Positions 16,385 to 25,191 of a stretch of DNA of 54,314 bases are shown in pieces. Position numbers and translations under genes: made by a program. This DNA comes from Mycobacterium sp. GTDB taxonomy: Bacteria; Actinomycetota; Actinomycetes; Mycobacteriales; Mycobacteriaceae. The notes beneath the pieces are model-generated. The model was not told the DNA's origin. It saw only the letters and a list, made by a program, of their open reading frames with translations, and did no database searches. Each line of letters begins with the position of its first letter. Within the stretch, counting starts at the first letter, position 1. Location: the NCBI GenBank assembly GCA_003987775.1, contig RXJD01000081.1:41878-96191 (forward strand), given 5' to 3'.

Positions 16385-16591
16385 GTGGCGAGTGAATCAG
16401 AGGCGAACGTTATTTATCTCCAATCCCATCCGATTTGGACGGCAGCTCACAGGCGAGAACGTCAGCTCCAAGAGGCGATGCGTCGCCACCCCGCCTATAT
16501 CGCCAGGCAGCGTGCCGCGGCGATGGGCGGCGCAGTCTCCGCCGAACACAGCGACTTTGGCCGGTACTCCACCGCCGACGCCCCCGCTTAG
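16385..16591 (+). CDS. Small basic hypothetical protein
   Basis: The 68-residue product reads VASESEANVIYLQSHPIW, then an Arg/His-rich helix (TAAHRRERQLQEAMRRHPAY) and an acidic/Ser-rich tail. I do not recognise it. The GTG at 16385 has a strong purine-rich ribosome site (16368-16375, GGAGAGGAG) 9 nt upstream. A strong terminator lies 50 bp beyond the stop. Together these support a real monocistronic small gene. Confidence 0.6.
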   Translation: MASESEANVIYLQSHPIWTAAHRRERQLQEAMRRHPAYIARQRAAAMGGAVSAEHSDFGRYSTADAPA

Positions 16592-16640
16592 CGTTTCTGC
16601 ACCGCAATCGGCCTACTCCGCTACTGAATCGAACGCAAAC

Positions 16641-16675
16641 CATCCGCACGCACTCTCACCGCGTGCGGATGTTTT
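16641..16675 (+). terminator. Rho-independent-type terminator
   Basis: A perfect 11-bp stem (16641-16651 with 16661-16671) encloses a 9-nt loop and is followed directly by TTTT. It lies downstream of the small gene at 16385-16591 and insulates it from the M48 protease gene. Confidence 0.75.
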
Positions 16676-16734
16676 GCTGCCGAATTATCTAAGCGCGGTC
16701 CCCTTATCCTGATACGGACAGCGAGGGGACCAGC

Positions 16735-17781
16735 ATGTCTCAAACACCTGCCTCAACGCGGGCCGTTTTTCCGGAGATCAGCTCACGGGCATGGGAGCAT
16801 CCCGCCGACCGCACCGCGCTGTCGGCGCTGCGCCGGCTCAAGGGGTTCGACCAGATTCTGAAGCTGCTGTCCGGGATGCTGCGCGAACGCCAGCACCGGC
16901 TGCTGTACCTGGCCAGCGGCGCGCGCGTGGGCCCGCGCCAGTTCGCCGACCTCGATGCACTGCTCGAGGAGTGTGTGAACGTCTTGGACGCGCCTGAAAA
17001 GCCGGAACTCTTCGTGACGCAGTCACCGATCGCCAACGCCTACACGATCGGGATGGACCGTCCGTTCATCGTCATCACCTCCGGACTGTACGACCTGATG
17101 ACACATGACGAGATGCGCTTCGTGGTGGGGCACGAGCTCGGCCACGCGCTGTCGGGGCACGCGATCTACCGCACGATGATGATGCATCTCATGCGGCTGG
17201 CCGGGTCGTTCGGTTTCATGCCCATCGGCGGCTGGGCGCTGCGCGCCATCGTGGCGGCCCTGCTGGAGTGGCAGCGCAAGTCCGAGTTGTCCGGTGACCG
17301 TGCCGGCCTGTTGTGCTGCCAGGATCTGGACACGGCGATACGGGTGGAGATGAAGCTCGCGGGCGGAAACCGCCTGGACAAGCTGGACTCGCAAGCGTTC
17401 CTCGCCCAGGCCCGGGAGTACGAAAAGACGGGGGACATGCGAGACGGGGTGCTCAAGCTGCTCAATCTGGAGCTGCAGACGCATCCGTTTTCAGTGTTGC
17501 GGGCCGCCGCGCTGACGCAGTGGGTGGATACCGGTGGCTACGCCAAGGTGATGTCGGGGGACTACCCGCGACGAGCCGACGACGACGGCTTCTCGTTCGC
17601 GGATGACGTCGGTGAAGCCGCCCGGCACTACAAGGATGGCTTCGATCAGTCCGACGACCCGCTGATCAAAGGTATTCGCGACGGACTGGGTGGCCTCGTC
17701 GACGGAGTCGGCCGGGCTGCGACGAGCGCGGCCGATTCCCTGGGCCGCAAGATCAGCGAGTGGCGACAGAAACCCGAATAG
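16735..17781 (+). CDS. M48-family zinc metallopeptidase
   Basis: This 348-residue protein carries HELGH at 133-137 with the active-site Glu134. The downstream third zinc ligand is probably Glu184 in SELSGDRAG, an ExxxD-type motif of Ste24/HtpX peptidases. Hydrophobic segments before and after the motif are weak, so it may be membrane-associated and not polytopic. The C-terminal ~60 residues form a Ser/Ala/Gly-rich and amphipathic tail. The ATG is behind GAGGGGAC. Function is likely protein quality control at the membrane (family). It converges on the serpin-like gene with 7 bp between stops. Confidence 0.8.
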   Translation: MSQTPASTRAVFPEISSRAWEHPADRTALSALRRLKGFDQILKLLSGMLRERQHRLLYLASGARVGPRQFADLDALLEECVNVLDAPEKPELFVTQSPIANAYTIGMDRPFIVITSGLYDLMTHDEMRFVVGHELGHALSGHAIYRTMMMHLMRLAGSFGFMPIGGWALRAIVAALLEWQRKSELSGDRAGLLCCQDLDTAIRVEMKLAGGNRLDKLDSQAFLAQAREYEKTGDMRDGVLKLLNLELQTHPFSVLRAAALTQWVDTGGYAKVMSGDYPRRADDDGFSFADDVGEAARHYKDGFDQSDDPLIKGIRDGLGGLVDGVGRAATSAADSLGRKISEWRQKPE

Positions 17782-17788
17782 CGGCCGG

Positions 17789-18937
17789 CTAACGAGGGGG
17801 ACTGGCGTCGACGTCGGCCGGTTCGGCGACCCACGCCGCGAAGACCGGTACCCCGGCCCACGGATCGCGACGGGGACGACCGGGGCGCTTGCCGACGCTG
17901 GCCACTACGGCAAAGGGATGGCCGAAGCGCAGCGTTGCGGTGCGTGACATGCCCGTCGGCAGCATCGCGCTGCGCAGTGCGACGGCGGTGACCGCGGCCG
18001 CCTCGAAACCCCACCGGTTGTAACGGGCGACGGCGGACTGGCGAGCTTGAATTTCCGGGACCGCGGGCAAAGCCGCTGCCAGCGCTCGCCCCAGCGCGCC
18101 GAACCCGAGGCCGGGATCGGCCGTCAGATCGTGGTTCGAGGAGGCCTGCCAGGCCGGCAACACCACCCGCACCTGATCTCCCCCCGGTCGGCGCTCCTTG
18201 GTGACGGTCCAGAACTGACCTTCGCCGAGTGGAAGATCGGCGAGTTTCGCCCGGCGCACGCTCGACCCGGTGGCCTGTCTCCACGCGATGTCGTGGGCGG
18301 CAGCAAGCACTGCCTGCGCCGAGGCCTTTGGGTCGGCAATCACCGACGTCACCTGCAGGCAACCGCCGCCGACGGCGGAGTGCACCGCAACAGTGCCCAG
18401 CCCAGCGACGTCGGTGAGGTATCCGTCTGCGCCGGCGAGCGCCTCGGCGACCTGCTCACCCCAGGGTGATCGTAATTCCGCGGCATCGGTGACGTCGTAA
18501 GGTCGCGCCCAGGCGATGCGGGTGGCAAGCGCGCTGGCCAGCACCGCGGTCATCTCCGAAACGTCGACGGGGAAGCGGTCGATCATTCCGTCGGTGTGAT
18601 CGCGCGCCCATGCGTCGGCTTGCGCCTGAGTGGGCACCGGTCCCGTCTCCACCGCGGCGGGCAGCTCGGTGGGCCAAGCGGGCACGCCCCACACGGCCAG
18701 CGCACTGCGAATAACCTCCGGCGGATCGTCGAGCAGTTCATCCAGCGCCCGTCGGGCGCGCTTGACGTCGACACCCAGAATGTCCTCGAGGTCCCTGCGG
18801 ACCGGGCCCTTGGCCAGCGGCGCAGCCAGCGCGAGCAACAGCCAGGCGCCCAGCGGCGAGGACACCGAGTGGCCCACGTGCACCCCGCCGAAACGCTGGG
18901 AGTAACGCGTGATCAGCGGCCCTGGGGCGGCGTTCAT
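17789..18937 (-). CDS. Serpin-like protein, cytoplasmic
   Basis: The 382-residue product matches the serpin fold along its length. SVSSPLGAWLLLALAAPLAKG (24-44) resembles the serpin 'NVVFSPLSI..AL..L..GAKG' helix B region. ALATRIAWARPYDV matches the 'NAIYFKGKWEKPFD' strand and VVLPAWQASSNHDL the 'LPKFKIE..YDL' block. A hinge follows, WGFEAAAVTAV (309-319), then FGHPFAVVASV and GVPVFAAWVAEP, the C-terminal serpin signature region. Hinge position P14 would be Phe311, whereas inhibitory serpins have Thr/Ser, so inhibition is uncertain. No signal peptide is seen. Length matches the ~380-residue serpin core. Confidence 0.65.
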   Translation of the reverse strand: MNAAPGPLITRYSQRFGGVHVGHSVSSPLGAWLLLALAAPLAKGPVRRDLEDILGVDVKRARRALDELLDDPPEVIRSALAVWGVPAWPTELPAAVETGPVPTQAQADAWARDHTDGMIDRFPVDVSEMTAVLASALATRIAWARPYDVTDAAELRSPWGEQVAEALAGADGYLTDVAGLGTVAVHSAVGGGCLQVTSVIADPKASAQAVLAAAHDIAWRQATGSSVRRAKLADLPLGEGQFWTVTKERRPGGDQVRVVLPAWQASSNHDLTADPGLGFGALGRALAAALPAVPEIQARQSAVARYNRWGFEAAAVTAVALRSAMLPTGMSRTATLRFGHPFAVVASVGKRPGRPRRDPWAGVPVFAAWVAEPADVDASPPR

Positions 18938-18952
18938 GCCCGAACTGTAGTG

Positions 18953-19768
18953 CTACCAGACCCGCACGTAATCGACGAGCATCTGCGCGGGATAGCTGCC
19001 CGGGCCGGGATCGCCGCCGCCGGAGCCGGCGACCGCGAGGTTCAGAATCGGAAAGACCTGGTAACCCGGGTTGTTGAACGGCCAGTCCGGCAGTGAGTTG
19101 GCCGCGACGGTGAAATACGGTTGCGCACCCTCGGAGTAGTCCTGCCAGAAGCGCATCCCGGCGTCGTCCCACTGGACCCGCCAGGTATGCCATGCGCTGT
19201 CCAGGGCGATGTTGTGGGTTTTCCACTCCGACCCGTTGGCCTTGGCGTGGACGGTGGTGGCCGAGGGCCAGCTGCCGTTGCCGTACCACTCGACGATGTC
19301 GATCTCGCCTTGCGCGTCGCTGGACAACCAGAACGCCGGCCAGGCGCCCGGCGTCAGGCAGTCGAACTTGATGCGGGCTTCCCAAGTGTGGCCGATGCCG
19401 CCTTGCCACGGACTGAAGACCTTGCCCCCGTAATACGTGGGACCGTCTTTTGCGGCGCGGATGACGAGGTTCGAGTTTCCGTCGATAAAGACGTTCTGCC
19501 GGTCGTCGCGGTATTGGCCGACATGTTCGGGGAGTTCCCAGTAGGTCGGGTCCTTGATGGTCTCGCGGGCCTTGGACACCGTCCATTTCGCCGGGTCGGG
19601 CGCGGAACCGGCCGGCCCGTCGAACTCGTCGTGGAAGATGTACGGGCCTGTTGCACCGCTGGGAGCTGCGCCGGCCTTCGGAGCGGGGGCCGCGCCAAGC
19701 GCGGCCGCACCAGTCAGCAGGCCCGTCATCACAAGCATGCGGCGACGATCAATCTCGGGCATTAGCAA
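18953..19768 (-). CDS. Tat-exported GH16 beta-1,3-glucanase-like protein
   Basis: The 271-residue product starts MLMPEIDRRRMLVMTGLLTG, a twin-arginine signal followed by an Ala-rich region with likely cleavage near residue 33. The mature part is a GH16 jelly-roll with GEIDIVEW (154-161), where Glu155 is the likely nucleophile and Glu160 the acid/base. Length and text match the Rv0315 type of M. tuberculosis from memory, a secreted beta-1,3-glucanase-like antigen. It would act outside the membrane on glucan. The ATG follows a 3-residue MLM start seen in relatives. Confidence 0.85.
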   Translation of the reverse strand: MLMPEIDRRRMLVMTGLLTGAAALGAAPAPKAGAAPSGATGPYIFHDEFDGPAGSAPDPAKWTVSKARETIKDPTYWELPEHVGQYRDDRQNVFIDGNSNLVIRAAKDGPTYYGGKVFSPWQGGIGHTWEARIKFDCLTPGAWPAFWLSSDAQGEIDIVEWYGNGSWPSATTVHAKANGSEWKTHNIALDSAWHTWRVQWDDAGMRFWQDYSEGAQPYFTVAANSLPDWPFNNPGYQVFPILNLAVAGSGGGDPGPGSYPAQMLVDYVRVW

Positions 19769-19822
19769 GGCACCCTAGCAGCCACGGCGAGACCTTCGAA
19801 AATTCCCGAAATTCACAAGCCC

Positions 19823-21016
19823 CTATCCAGCGGCCGGTGGCCTGGTCATGAACGTCAACCGGTGCCCGTATGCGGGCGTCTTGCGACCGCTTCCGGCATT
19901 GAAGAACTGCCCGAACGGCGGGGCTACCGGGGTATTCCCGGCGGCGACAGCACCCTCGGCCGCGGCGGGGATCGCGGTGGCGTTGCCGATAGCGGTCGCT
20001 CCCTGACCCGTTGCCGCGCCCACCGATTGAGTCCAGCTCGCCGGCACCGACAGGCCACTGAGCGGGACCGCCCTGCCCAGGCCCGCGGTCACGCTGCCGA
20101 CCTTCGTCCCGAGGTTGGCGCCGGCCGCGCCAGCGGCCTGCGCCGCGCCTTCGACCGCTTTGGCAGCGGGGGCCAGGTTGTTCATGAAGTTGGTGATGGC
20201 GATGGAACCGCTGCTTGCCTGCCCGAAAGCCTGACCCGACTGGAATACCGCTGTGATGGTCGAGACGTAGGGGGAGAGGTACTTGCTGTATAGCGGAACG
20301 ATGTCGTCCAGCGGCGTGTTCGCAATCAGCCATTGGTCGATCGCGGTGCTGTTGATCGGCGTGGACAGGGTCTTGAGCACGTCGGCCACTCGCGGATTCA
20401 GTTGCGAGCCAACGTTCATCATGTTGCTGAACACGTTGTTGTACTGACCTTCGAAGGCCGCGATGGCCTGGTCGACCAGCTGGTACGGGTCGGCCACCTC
20501 GGCCGGCTCCGGCAACTCCCCGAACTGGGTCGCCGCCGCCGCGCTGCCGGCGTAGTTGTACATGGCCGCGGCGTCCTGGGCCCAGAACTCCGCGTACAAC
20601 GCTTCGGTCGCGGCGATAGCCGGGGTGTTCTGCCCCAGAAAGTTGGTTGCGACCAGCACCGCCAGGAGTGCGCGGTTGGCCGCGATCACCGGTGGTGGGA
20701 TCGACGCCGCAAAGGCCGCCTCGTAGGCCGCGGCTGCCGCGAATGCCTGGCTTGCCGCCTGCTCGGCCTCCGCGGCGCTGCTGTCCAGGAACGCGACGAA
20801 AGGAGTCGCCGCCGTGAGCATCGCCGCCGATGAGGGGCCAAGCCATGGCCCGCTGGTCAGTTCCGCTATGACCAATCGATGGCCCGACGCTGCGGCTTGC
20901 AGGTCGGCGGCCAGTCCACTCCATGCCGCTGCGGCAGCCAGCATGGGGCCCGCCCCCGGACCGGTGTATATGCGGCCCGAATTCACCTCGGGCGGCAATA
21001 TGCCGTAATCAACCAT
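19823..21016 (-). CDS. PPE-family protein, SVP subgroup
   Basis: The 397-residue product has MVDYGILPPEVNSGRIYTGP with the PPE motif near residue 8, a WSG (WxG) motif in AAWSGLAADL and a helical N-terminal PPE domain to about residue 175. Its C-terminal GLSVPASW is the SVP signature, followed by a terminal APPFGQFFNAGSGRKTPAYG segment. PPE proteins pair with PE proteins and are exported by ESX systems, often ESX-5. It lies 19 bp beyond the upstream PPE and shares many segments with it, indicating tandem duplication. The start ATG 21016 has no strong ribosome site. Confidence 0.85.
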   Translation of the reverse strand: MVDYGILPPEVNSGRIYTGPGAGPMLAAAAAWSGLAADLQAAASGHRLVIAELTSGPWLGPSSAAMLTAATPFVAFLDSSAAEAEQAASQAFAAAAAYEAAFAASIPPPVIAANRALLAVLVATNFLGQNTPAIAATEALYAEFWAQDAAAMYNYAGSAAAATQFGELPEPAEVADPYQLVDQAIAAFEGQYNNVFSNMMNVGSQLNPRVADVLKTLSTPINSTAIDQWLIANTPLDDIVPLYSKYLSPYVSTITAVFQSGQAFGQASSGSIAITNFMNNLAPAAKAVEGAAQAAGAAGANLGTKVGSVTAGLGRAVPLSGLSVPASWTQSVGAATGQGATAIGNATAIPAAAEGAVAAGNTPVAPPFGQFFNAGSGRKTPAYGHRLTFMTRPPAAG

Positions 21017-21035
21017 TGCTGGGATGCTGTAGCCG

Positions 21036-22220
21036 TCAGCCCGCAGCCGGCGGCTTTGCCATGACCGACGGCTTGAACCCGTAGGTCGGCTGATTGCGGC
21101 CGTAGCCGCCGTTAAAGAACTGCCCGAACGGCGGGGCCATCGGGAAGCTGTTGCTCTCGGCGGCGGCCGGGATCGCGCTGGCAATTCCCGGGTTAGTGGT
21201 GGCGTGCCACGGCACCCAGTTCGCCGGGGCCGACAGACCGCCGATCGGAATCGCCTTACCGAGGCCCGCTGCCACGCCTCCGAGACTGCCGGCGGCACCC
21301 GCGGCGGACTGGCCGGCGCCGGCTGCGGCCGCGCCGGCGGCCGACGCTGCGCCTTCTGCCGCCTTGGCCGCTGCCGCCGCGGGCTTGGCGAAGTTGGCCA
21401 TGGCGGTCAGACCGTTACTGACCTGGCCGAACGACTGCGTGGACTGGATCATCGCCGCAAGTGAGTTGACGTACGGCGAGAGGTACTTGCTGTACAGCGA
21501 GACGACGTCGTCCAACGGCGTGTTCGCCACCAGGAACTGGTCGATCGCCGTGCCGTTGATCGGGCTGGACAGCGTCTTCAGCACATCGGAGACCCTCGGG
21601 TTGACCTGCGACGCCACGTTCATCACGTTGGTGTAGCCGGAGTTGTACTGGGCCTTGAACACCGCGATGGCCTGGTCGGCCAGTCCGTAGGGATCAACCA
21701 CCTCGGCCGGTGCGGGCAACTCCGCGAGCTTGGTGGCCGCCGCGGCGCTGCCTGCGTAGCTGTACATCGCCCCGGAGTCCTGAGCCCAGAATTCGGCGTA
21801 CTGCGCCTCGAGTGTGGAGATCGCCGAACTGTTCTGGCCGAGCAGGTTGGACGCGATGAGCTCTTGCAGCAGGGCCCGGTTGGCCGCAATCAGCGGAGGA
21901 GGAACGCTGGCGGCAAAGGCCGTCTCGTAGGCGGTCACCGCAGCGGTTGCCTGACTTGCTGCCTCCGCGGCCTGCTCGGCACTGTTGTCCAGCCAGGCGA
22001 GGAAGGGACTGACGCTGGCTGTCAACGACGCCGCTGCCGGTCCCAGCCACGGACCGCTGGTCAGCGCGGTGATAACCGAGCGGTGGCCGGACGCGGCCTC
22101 TTGCAGGTCGGCGGCCAGTCCACTCCATGCCGACGCTGCGGCAAGCAGCGAACCCGCTCCCGGGCCGGCGTATATGAGTCCGGAGTTGATCTCAGGCGGC
22201 AACAGGCCGTAGTCAGCCAT
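21036..22220 (-). CDS. PPE-family protein, SVP-like subgroup
   Basis: This 394-residue protein opens MADYGLLPPEINSGLIYAGP, has a WSG motif and a PPE helical domain to about residue 175. It has a GLSAPANW motif in place of the canonical SVP sequence, and the terminal APPFGQFFNGGYGRNQPTYG shared with the downstream PPE. It is co-directional with the PE gene 31 bp upstream and is probably its direct secretion partner. The ATG has an AGGGGAAA site upstream. Expected to be secreted by a type VII system to the cell surface. Confidence 0.85.
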   Translation of the reverse strand: MADYGLLPPEINSGLIYAGPGAGSLLAAASAWSGLAADLQEAASGHRSVITALTSGPWLGPAAASLTASVSPFLAWLDNSAEQAAEAASQATAAVTAYETAFAASVPPPLIAANRALLQELIASNLLGQNSSAISTLEAQYAEFWAQDSGAMYSYAGSAAAATKLAELPAPAEVVDPYGLADQAIAVFKAQYNSGYTNVMNVASQVNPRVSDVLKTLSSPINGTAIDQFLVANTPLDDVVSLYSKYLSPYVNSLAAMIQSTQSFGQVSNGLTAMANFAKPAAAAAKAAEGAASAAGAAAAGAGQSAAGAAGSLGGVAAGLGKAIPIGGLSAPANWVPWHATTNPGIASAIPAAAESNSFPMAPPFGQFFNGGYGRNQPTYGFKPSVMAKPPAAG

Positions 22221-22251
22221 TACTTTGTTTCCCCTAGTCTCTGGCGAGCGC

Positions 22252-22548
22252 TCAGACCGAGGCCGCGTTGGCCGCTTCGGTCGCTGCGTAGGAACCTGCG
22301 CTGGTCCCGAGCGTCGCTGCCAGCGCCGCCTGGATTTGCGCGGCCCGCGCCTGCAGCTCCTGGAACCGCGCGGCATGGGTGGCGAACTGTGCAGCCGTCA
22401 GAATCGACACATCGTCGGCCGCCGCGGGCAAGACACCCGTCGTGGGGGCAGCGGCAGCCGCGTTCCCCACGTTCAATGCGGCGCCGAGCGATTGCAGGTT
22501 GCTCGCCGCAGCAGCAAGGTGCTCCGGGTAAGTGCGTACAAAAGACAT
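22252..22548 (-). CDS. PE-family protein (PE domain only)
   Basis: The 98-residue product is a canonical short PE protein. It starts MSFVRTYPEHLAAAASNLQS and has PTTGVLPAAADDVSILTAAQFA, ending with GSYAATEAANAASV that contains YAATE, the YxxxD/E type VII secretion motif. Its length equals the usual PE domain. The ATG has GGAGG 5 nt upstream. It heads a PE-PPE-PPE operon, and its product likely dimerises with one or both PPE proteins for ESX export. Confidence 0.9.
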   Translation of the reverse strand: MSFVRTYPEHLAAAASNLQSLGAALNVGNAAAAAPTTGVLPAAADDVSILTAAQFATHAARFQELQARAAQIQAALAATLGTSAGSYAATEAANAASV

Positions 22549-23291
22549 CGATTCCTCCGAACAGGCTGTGGGTCGCGAGCTCAACACATCAACGTGTTGC
22601 CGTTATCCCGGTACGGTATTGAGCGTTGCATCACCGGTTCAATGTGGCTAACCCCGCCGAATGGACCCTGATCTTGATGTTTAGCCAACATTCACCTTGA
22701 TTTTTAGTCACATCATCTTCATAGAATCTGCGCAGCATCCGTGCAGTAAGAGACGACATAATCGCCGCGCTCGCCCGTGCGGCACCCCGAAACGGCCCTT
22801 CCGACTCGGCAGGGACCCCGCAATCGCAGCCGTCCAGACTCTGGTAAAGCTGCGAAATGATTTACAAGACTGAGCTTTTCGCGTCACAGACGAGACTTCG
22901 GGCGACCCTCCCCGGCCCTTGGCACGCACAGATCCGGGCGCCCGTCGCGCCGCAGCGATGAGAAGGTGGTGAATTGCTGCGTGTGCCGCTGACCGCCGGC
23001 GCCGGTCACCGAACCGAGCGAACTAACACGAGCGCCGAGCGTCGCTAAATACTAAAACGCCCGCTAATCATATTAATACCCACGCCCTCCCTTAAAACTC
23101 ACGATGAACATATCTCCCCGCTGTGTGATCGCAGATCCCCGGCGTCGCTGAATAAACTTAATTCTCAGCCTGATTTTTATTGAGATCCGTCATCGCCGCA
23201 GGCCGAGCGTCTGCCGGCAGCAGTGATTTGTTGGCCGAGGCGTAGCTCCCGCGTGACCCAACCGCGACGGCGGGGCAGCAGGCTTCTCTCC
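22549..23291. other. AT-richer intergenic region upstream of the PE-PPE-PPE operon
   Basis: No convincing gene is seen in these 743 bp. The part near 22600-22740 should hold the operon promoter on the minus strand and contains a 16-bp imperfect direct repeat (see 22671-22709). The part from about 23040 to 23185 is markedly AT-rich for this genome and may hold the promoter of the small membrane-protein gene. A short open frame at 22708-22929 (minus) lacks a ribosome site and domain-like composition and was not called. Confidence 0.5.
22671..22709. repeat. Imperfect 16-bp direct repeat upstream of the PE gene
   Basis: Copies at 22671-22686 and 22694-22709 match at 13 of 16 positions (core CTTGATNTTTAG) and are offset by 23 bp, about two helical turns. 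They lie about 125 bp upstream of the PE start on an AT-rich background, so they may bind a regulator. Function is unproven. Confidence 0.45.
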
Positions 23292-23579
23292 ATGACGGTG
23301 CTGATCGGGCTCGCCCTCTTCTCGGCCCTGTGCACCGGATATCACTTCGGGCGGCGCTCGGGATCCAGACCCCCGACCTGGCGGACGCGGACGTCTCGCC
23401 TCTATCTGGGCAGACTCACCGCCGGCCTGGTGGTGCTGGTGGTCGCGCGCAGGATGCGGCGGATCATCGTTGCGCAGGCACGGGTGCCCGCGTTGGCAGG
23501 TCTGCGGGGGTATCTGCCTGCAGCGCAACTTCTGCAGCCGCGGGGGCGTCCCGTCAGGCGGCGACAGAAGAGCAGGTAG
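23292..23579 (+). CDS. Small membrane protein
   Basis: The 95-residue product starts MTVLIGLALFSALCTGYHFG, a membrane helix, then SRPPTWRTRTSRLYLGRL and a second hydrophobic stretch (about residues 46-54), ending in an Arg-rich tail. The PP-W-RTSR-LGR core looks like a conserved actinobacterial small-protein motif, though I cannot name it. The ribosome site is weak. It ends 4 bp before the convergent cutinase stop. Confidence 0.55.
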   Translation: MTVLIGLALFSALCTGYHFGRRSGSRPPTWRTRTSRLYLGRLTAGLVVLVVARRMRRIIVAQARVPALAGLRGYLPAAQLLQPRGRPVRRRQKSR

Positions 23580-23583
23580 CGAG

Positions 23584-24279
23584 CTACAGCTTGCCGGCGA
23601 CGAAATCCGCGGCCTGGTTTGCCATCCCGGCCTGGATGTACGCGCTGGCCAGGTGCTGCGGCCAGTTGTCCTTCCAGGTGTTCGGATCGGCGGGGTTGCA
23701 GATCGGGTCGGCACCGTGGCAGAGCTCGATGGTCCGGTCGTTGTAGAGCGGGCTGAAATTGGTGATGGGTCCGACCCATTGGCTTCCGTTGCCGAACAGT
23801 GCGACCGCGGCAATGTGCTGATCGGCTCCGTCAGGAAGCGGGCTGTCGAAACCGAACGCGGATAGGGGCACCGCGAGCACGACGTCGGTGACCGCCGCAC
23901 CCAGGGAGTAGCCGCCCAGCACGAGCCGGGTGTTGGGACAGTTGTTGACCATGTACTGGATGTGGCGGCTCATGTCGTTGGCGCCGATGTCGACCTCGGT
24001 GTCGGCCGGGTACTTCACGGCGTAGGTGCCCATGCTCCGGCCGCCGATCTTCGAGCTCAGCGAGTTGATGAACGCATTGCCGAGGGCGCCGGGCCCCGCC
24101 GATTCGAAGCGGCCGCGGGCGAAGACGACCTCCACCTGCGGGCAGTTCGCGGCGACAGCCGATCCGGCCCCGCCGGGAGCACCGGCCGGCAACACCAAGC
24201 CGGCGAATAGCAGCGCGGCAGCAGTCACCATGGCTTTCGGAACGAGTCCTACCGATCGTCGAGCAACTAGTCGGCGCAC
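23584..24279 (-). CDS. Secreted cutinase-like protein (Culp, alpha/beta hydrolase)
   Basis: This 231-residue protein has a basic n-region and long hydrophobic signal peptide. The mature part starts near ANCPQVEVVFARG, typical of cutinases. GYSLG carries nucleophile Ser125; Asp191 (HGADPIC) and His209 (PQHLAS) complete the triad, and disulfide cysteines are in place. The text resembles the Culp4/Rv3452 type (CNPADPNTWKDNWPQH) from memory. It would hydrolyse ester lipids outside the cell. The start could be GTG 24279 (chosen) or ATG 24231. Confidence 0.85.
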   Translation of the reverse strand: MRRLVARRSVGLVPKAMVTAAALLFAGLVLPAGAPGGAGSAVAANCPQVEVVFARGRFESAGPGALGNAFINSLSSKIGGRSMGTYAVKYPADTEVDIGANDMSRHIQYMVNNCPNTRLVLGGYSLGAAVTDVVLAVPLSAFGFDSPLPDGADQHIAAVALFGNGSQWVGPITNFSPLYNDRTIELCHGADPICNPADPNTWKDNWPQHLASAYIQAGMANQAADFVAGKL

Positions 24280-24387
24280 AGCACATGATGGTAGCGAGTG
24301 ATGTCCGGTCGCGCGCTGCTTAGCGATTATGTGTAATCGGCCCAGAGGGCGGCTGGCCTTTCGCCCCTCGGTGGTGATACTTACCTG

Positions 24388-25191
24388 GTGGACGATGACG
24401 AACCCCCGGTTGTGGAGTTTCTTCGCGACGGGGGCCCAATCGCAATGGCGCACAGGGGTTTTACGTCGTTCAAGTATCCGATGAACAGCATGGCCGCCTT
24501 CCAGGAGGCAGTCCAGCTCGGGTTTCGGTACATCGAGACAGACGTACGAGCGACCCGCGACGGCGTCGCAGTGGTTCTGCATGACCGGCGACTCGACGAC
24601 TCCTGCGGCGTCCGGGGTGCGGTTGACGAGTTGGACTGGCGTGATGTGCGTTCTGCAGATCTGGGCGGCGGAGAGGCCATACCCACTCTGGAAGATCTGC
24701 TGACCGCTCATCCCGACATCCGGGTCAACATCGATATCAAGGTTGGTTCGGCCGTGGAACCTACGGTCGACGTCATCGAGCGAATGAACGCACACGCCCG
24801 GGTGCTGGTGACATCGTTCTCCGAGCGCCGGCGCCGGCGAGCCTTGCGGTTGCTGTCGAGAAGGGTCGCCAGCGCGGCGGGAACCGGTGCATTTCTGGCG
24901 ATTTTGGCGGCCCGGACACGACGCGACCAGGGGTATGCCTATCGGCTCATGCGCGACAGCGACTGCCTGCAGCTCCCGTCGCGACTCGGATTGGTGCCCG
25001 TCATCACTCCGGCCCTGGTGCGCACGGCGCACGAGATGGGCCGTCAGGTGCACGCCTGGACGGTCGACGACCCAGCGGAGATGACCGCACTATTCGACAT
25101 GGGAGTGGACGGCATCATCACCGACCGCGCCGACCTGCTCCGTGACGTGCTCATGTCCCGAAACCAGTGGCGGCACGGGTCAATTCATTGA
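24388..25191 (+). CDS. Glycerophosphodiester phosphodiesterase family protein
   Basis: The 267-residue product has a GDPD TIM-barrel signature: AHRGFTSF with His22-Arg23, ETDVRATRDG with Glu50/Asp52, and VLHDRRLD with His65. The late VHAWTVDDPAEM and GVDGIITDRADLL also match the family. It would hydrolyse glycerophosphodiesters to glycerol-3-phosphate and an alcohol. No signal peptide is seen, so it is probably cytoplasmic. The GTG start is 6 nt past GATACT, a plausible leaderless promoter. Confidence 0.8.
   Translation: MDDDEPPVVEFLRDGGPIAMAHRGFTSFKYPMNSMAAFQEAVQLGFRYIETDVRATRDGVAVVLHDRRLDDSCGVRGAVDELDWRDVRSADLGGGEAIPTLEDLLTAHPDIRVNIDIKVGSAVEPTVDVIERMNAHARVLVTSFSERRRRRALRLLSRRVASAAGTGAFLAILAARTRRDQGYAYRLMRDSDCLQLPSRLGLVPVITPALVRTAHEMGRQVHAWTVDDPAEMTALFDMGVDGIITDRADLLRDVLMSRNQWRHGSIH

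Noticed and set aside
22708-22929. 73-residue minus-strand frame in the gap upstream of the PE operon
   Set aside because: Arg/Ser-rich composition, no ribosome site, lies in a control region.
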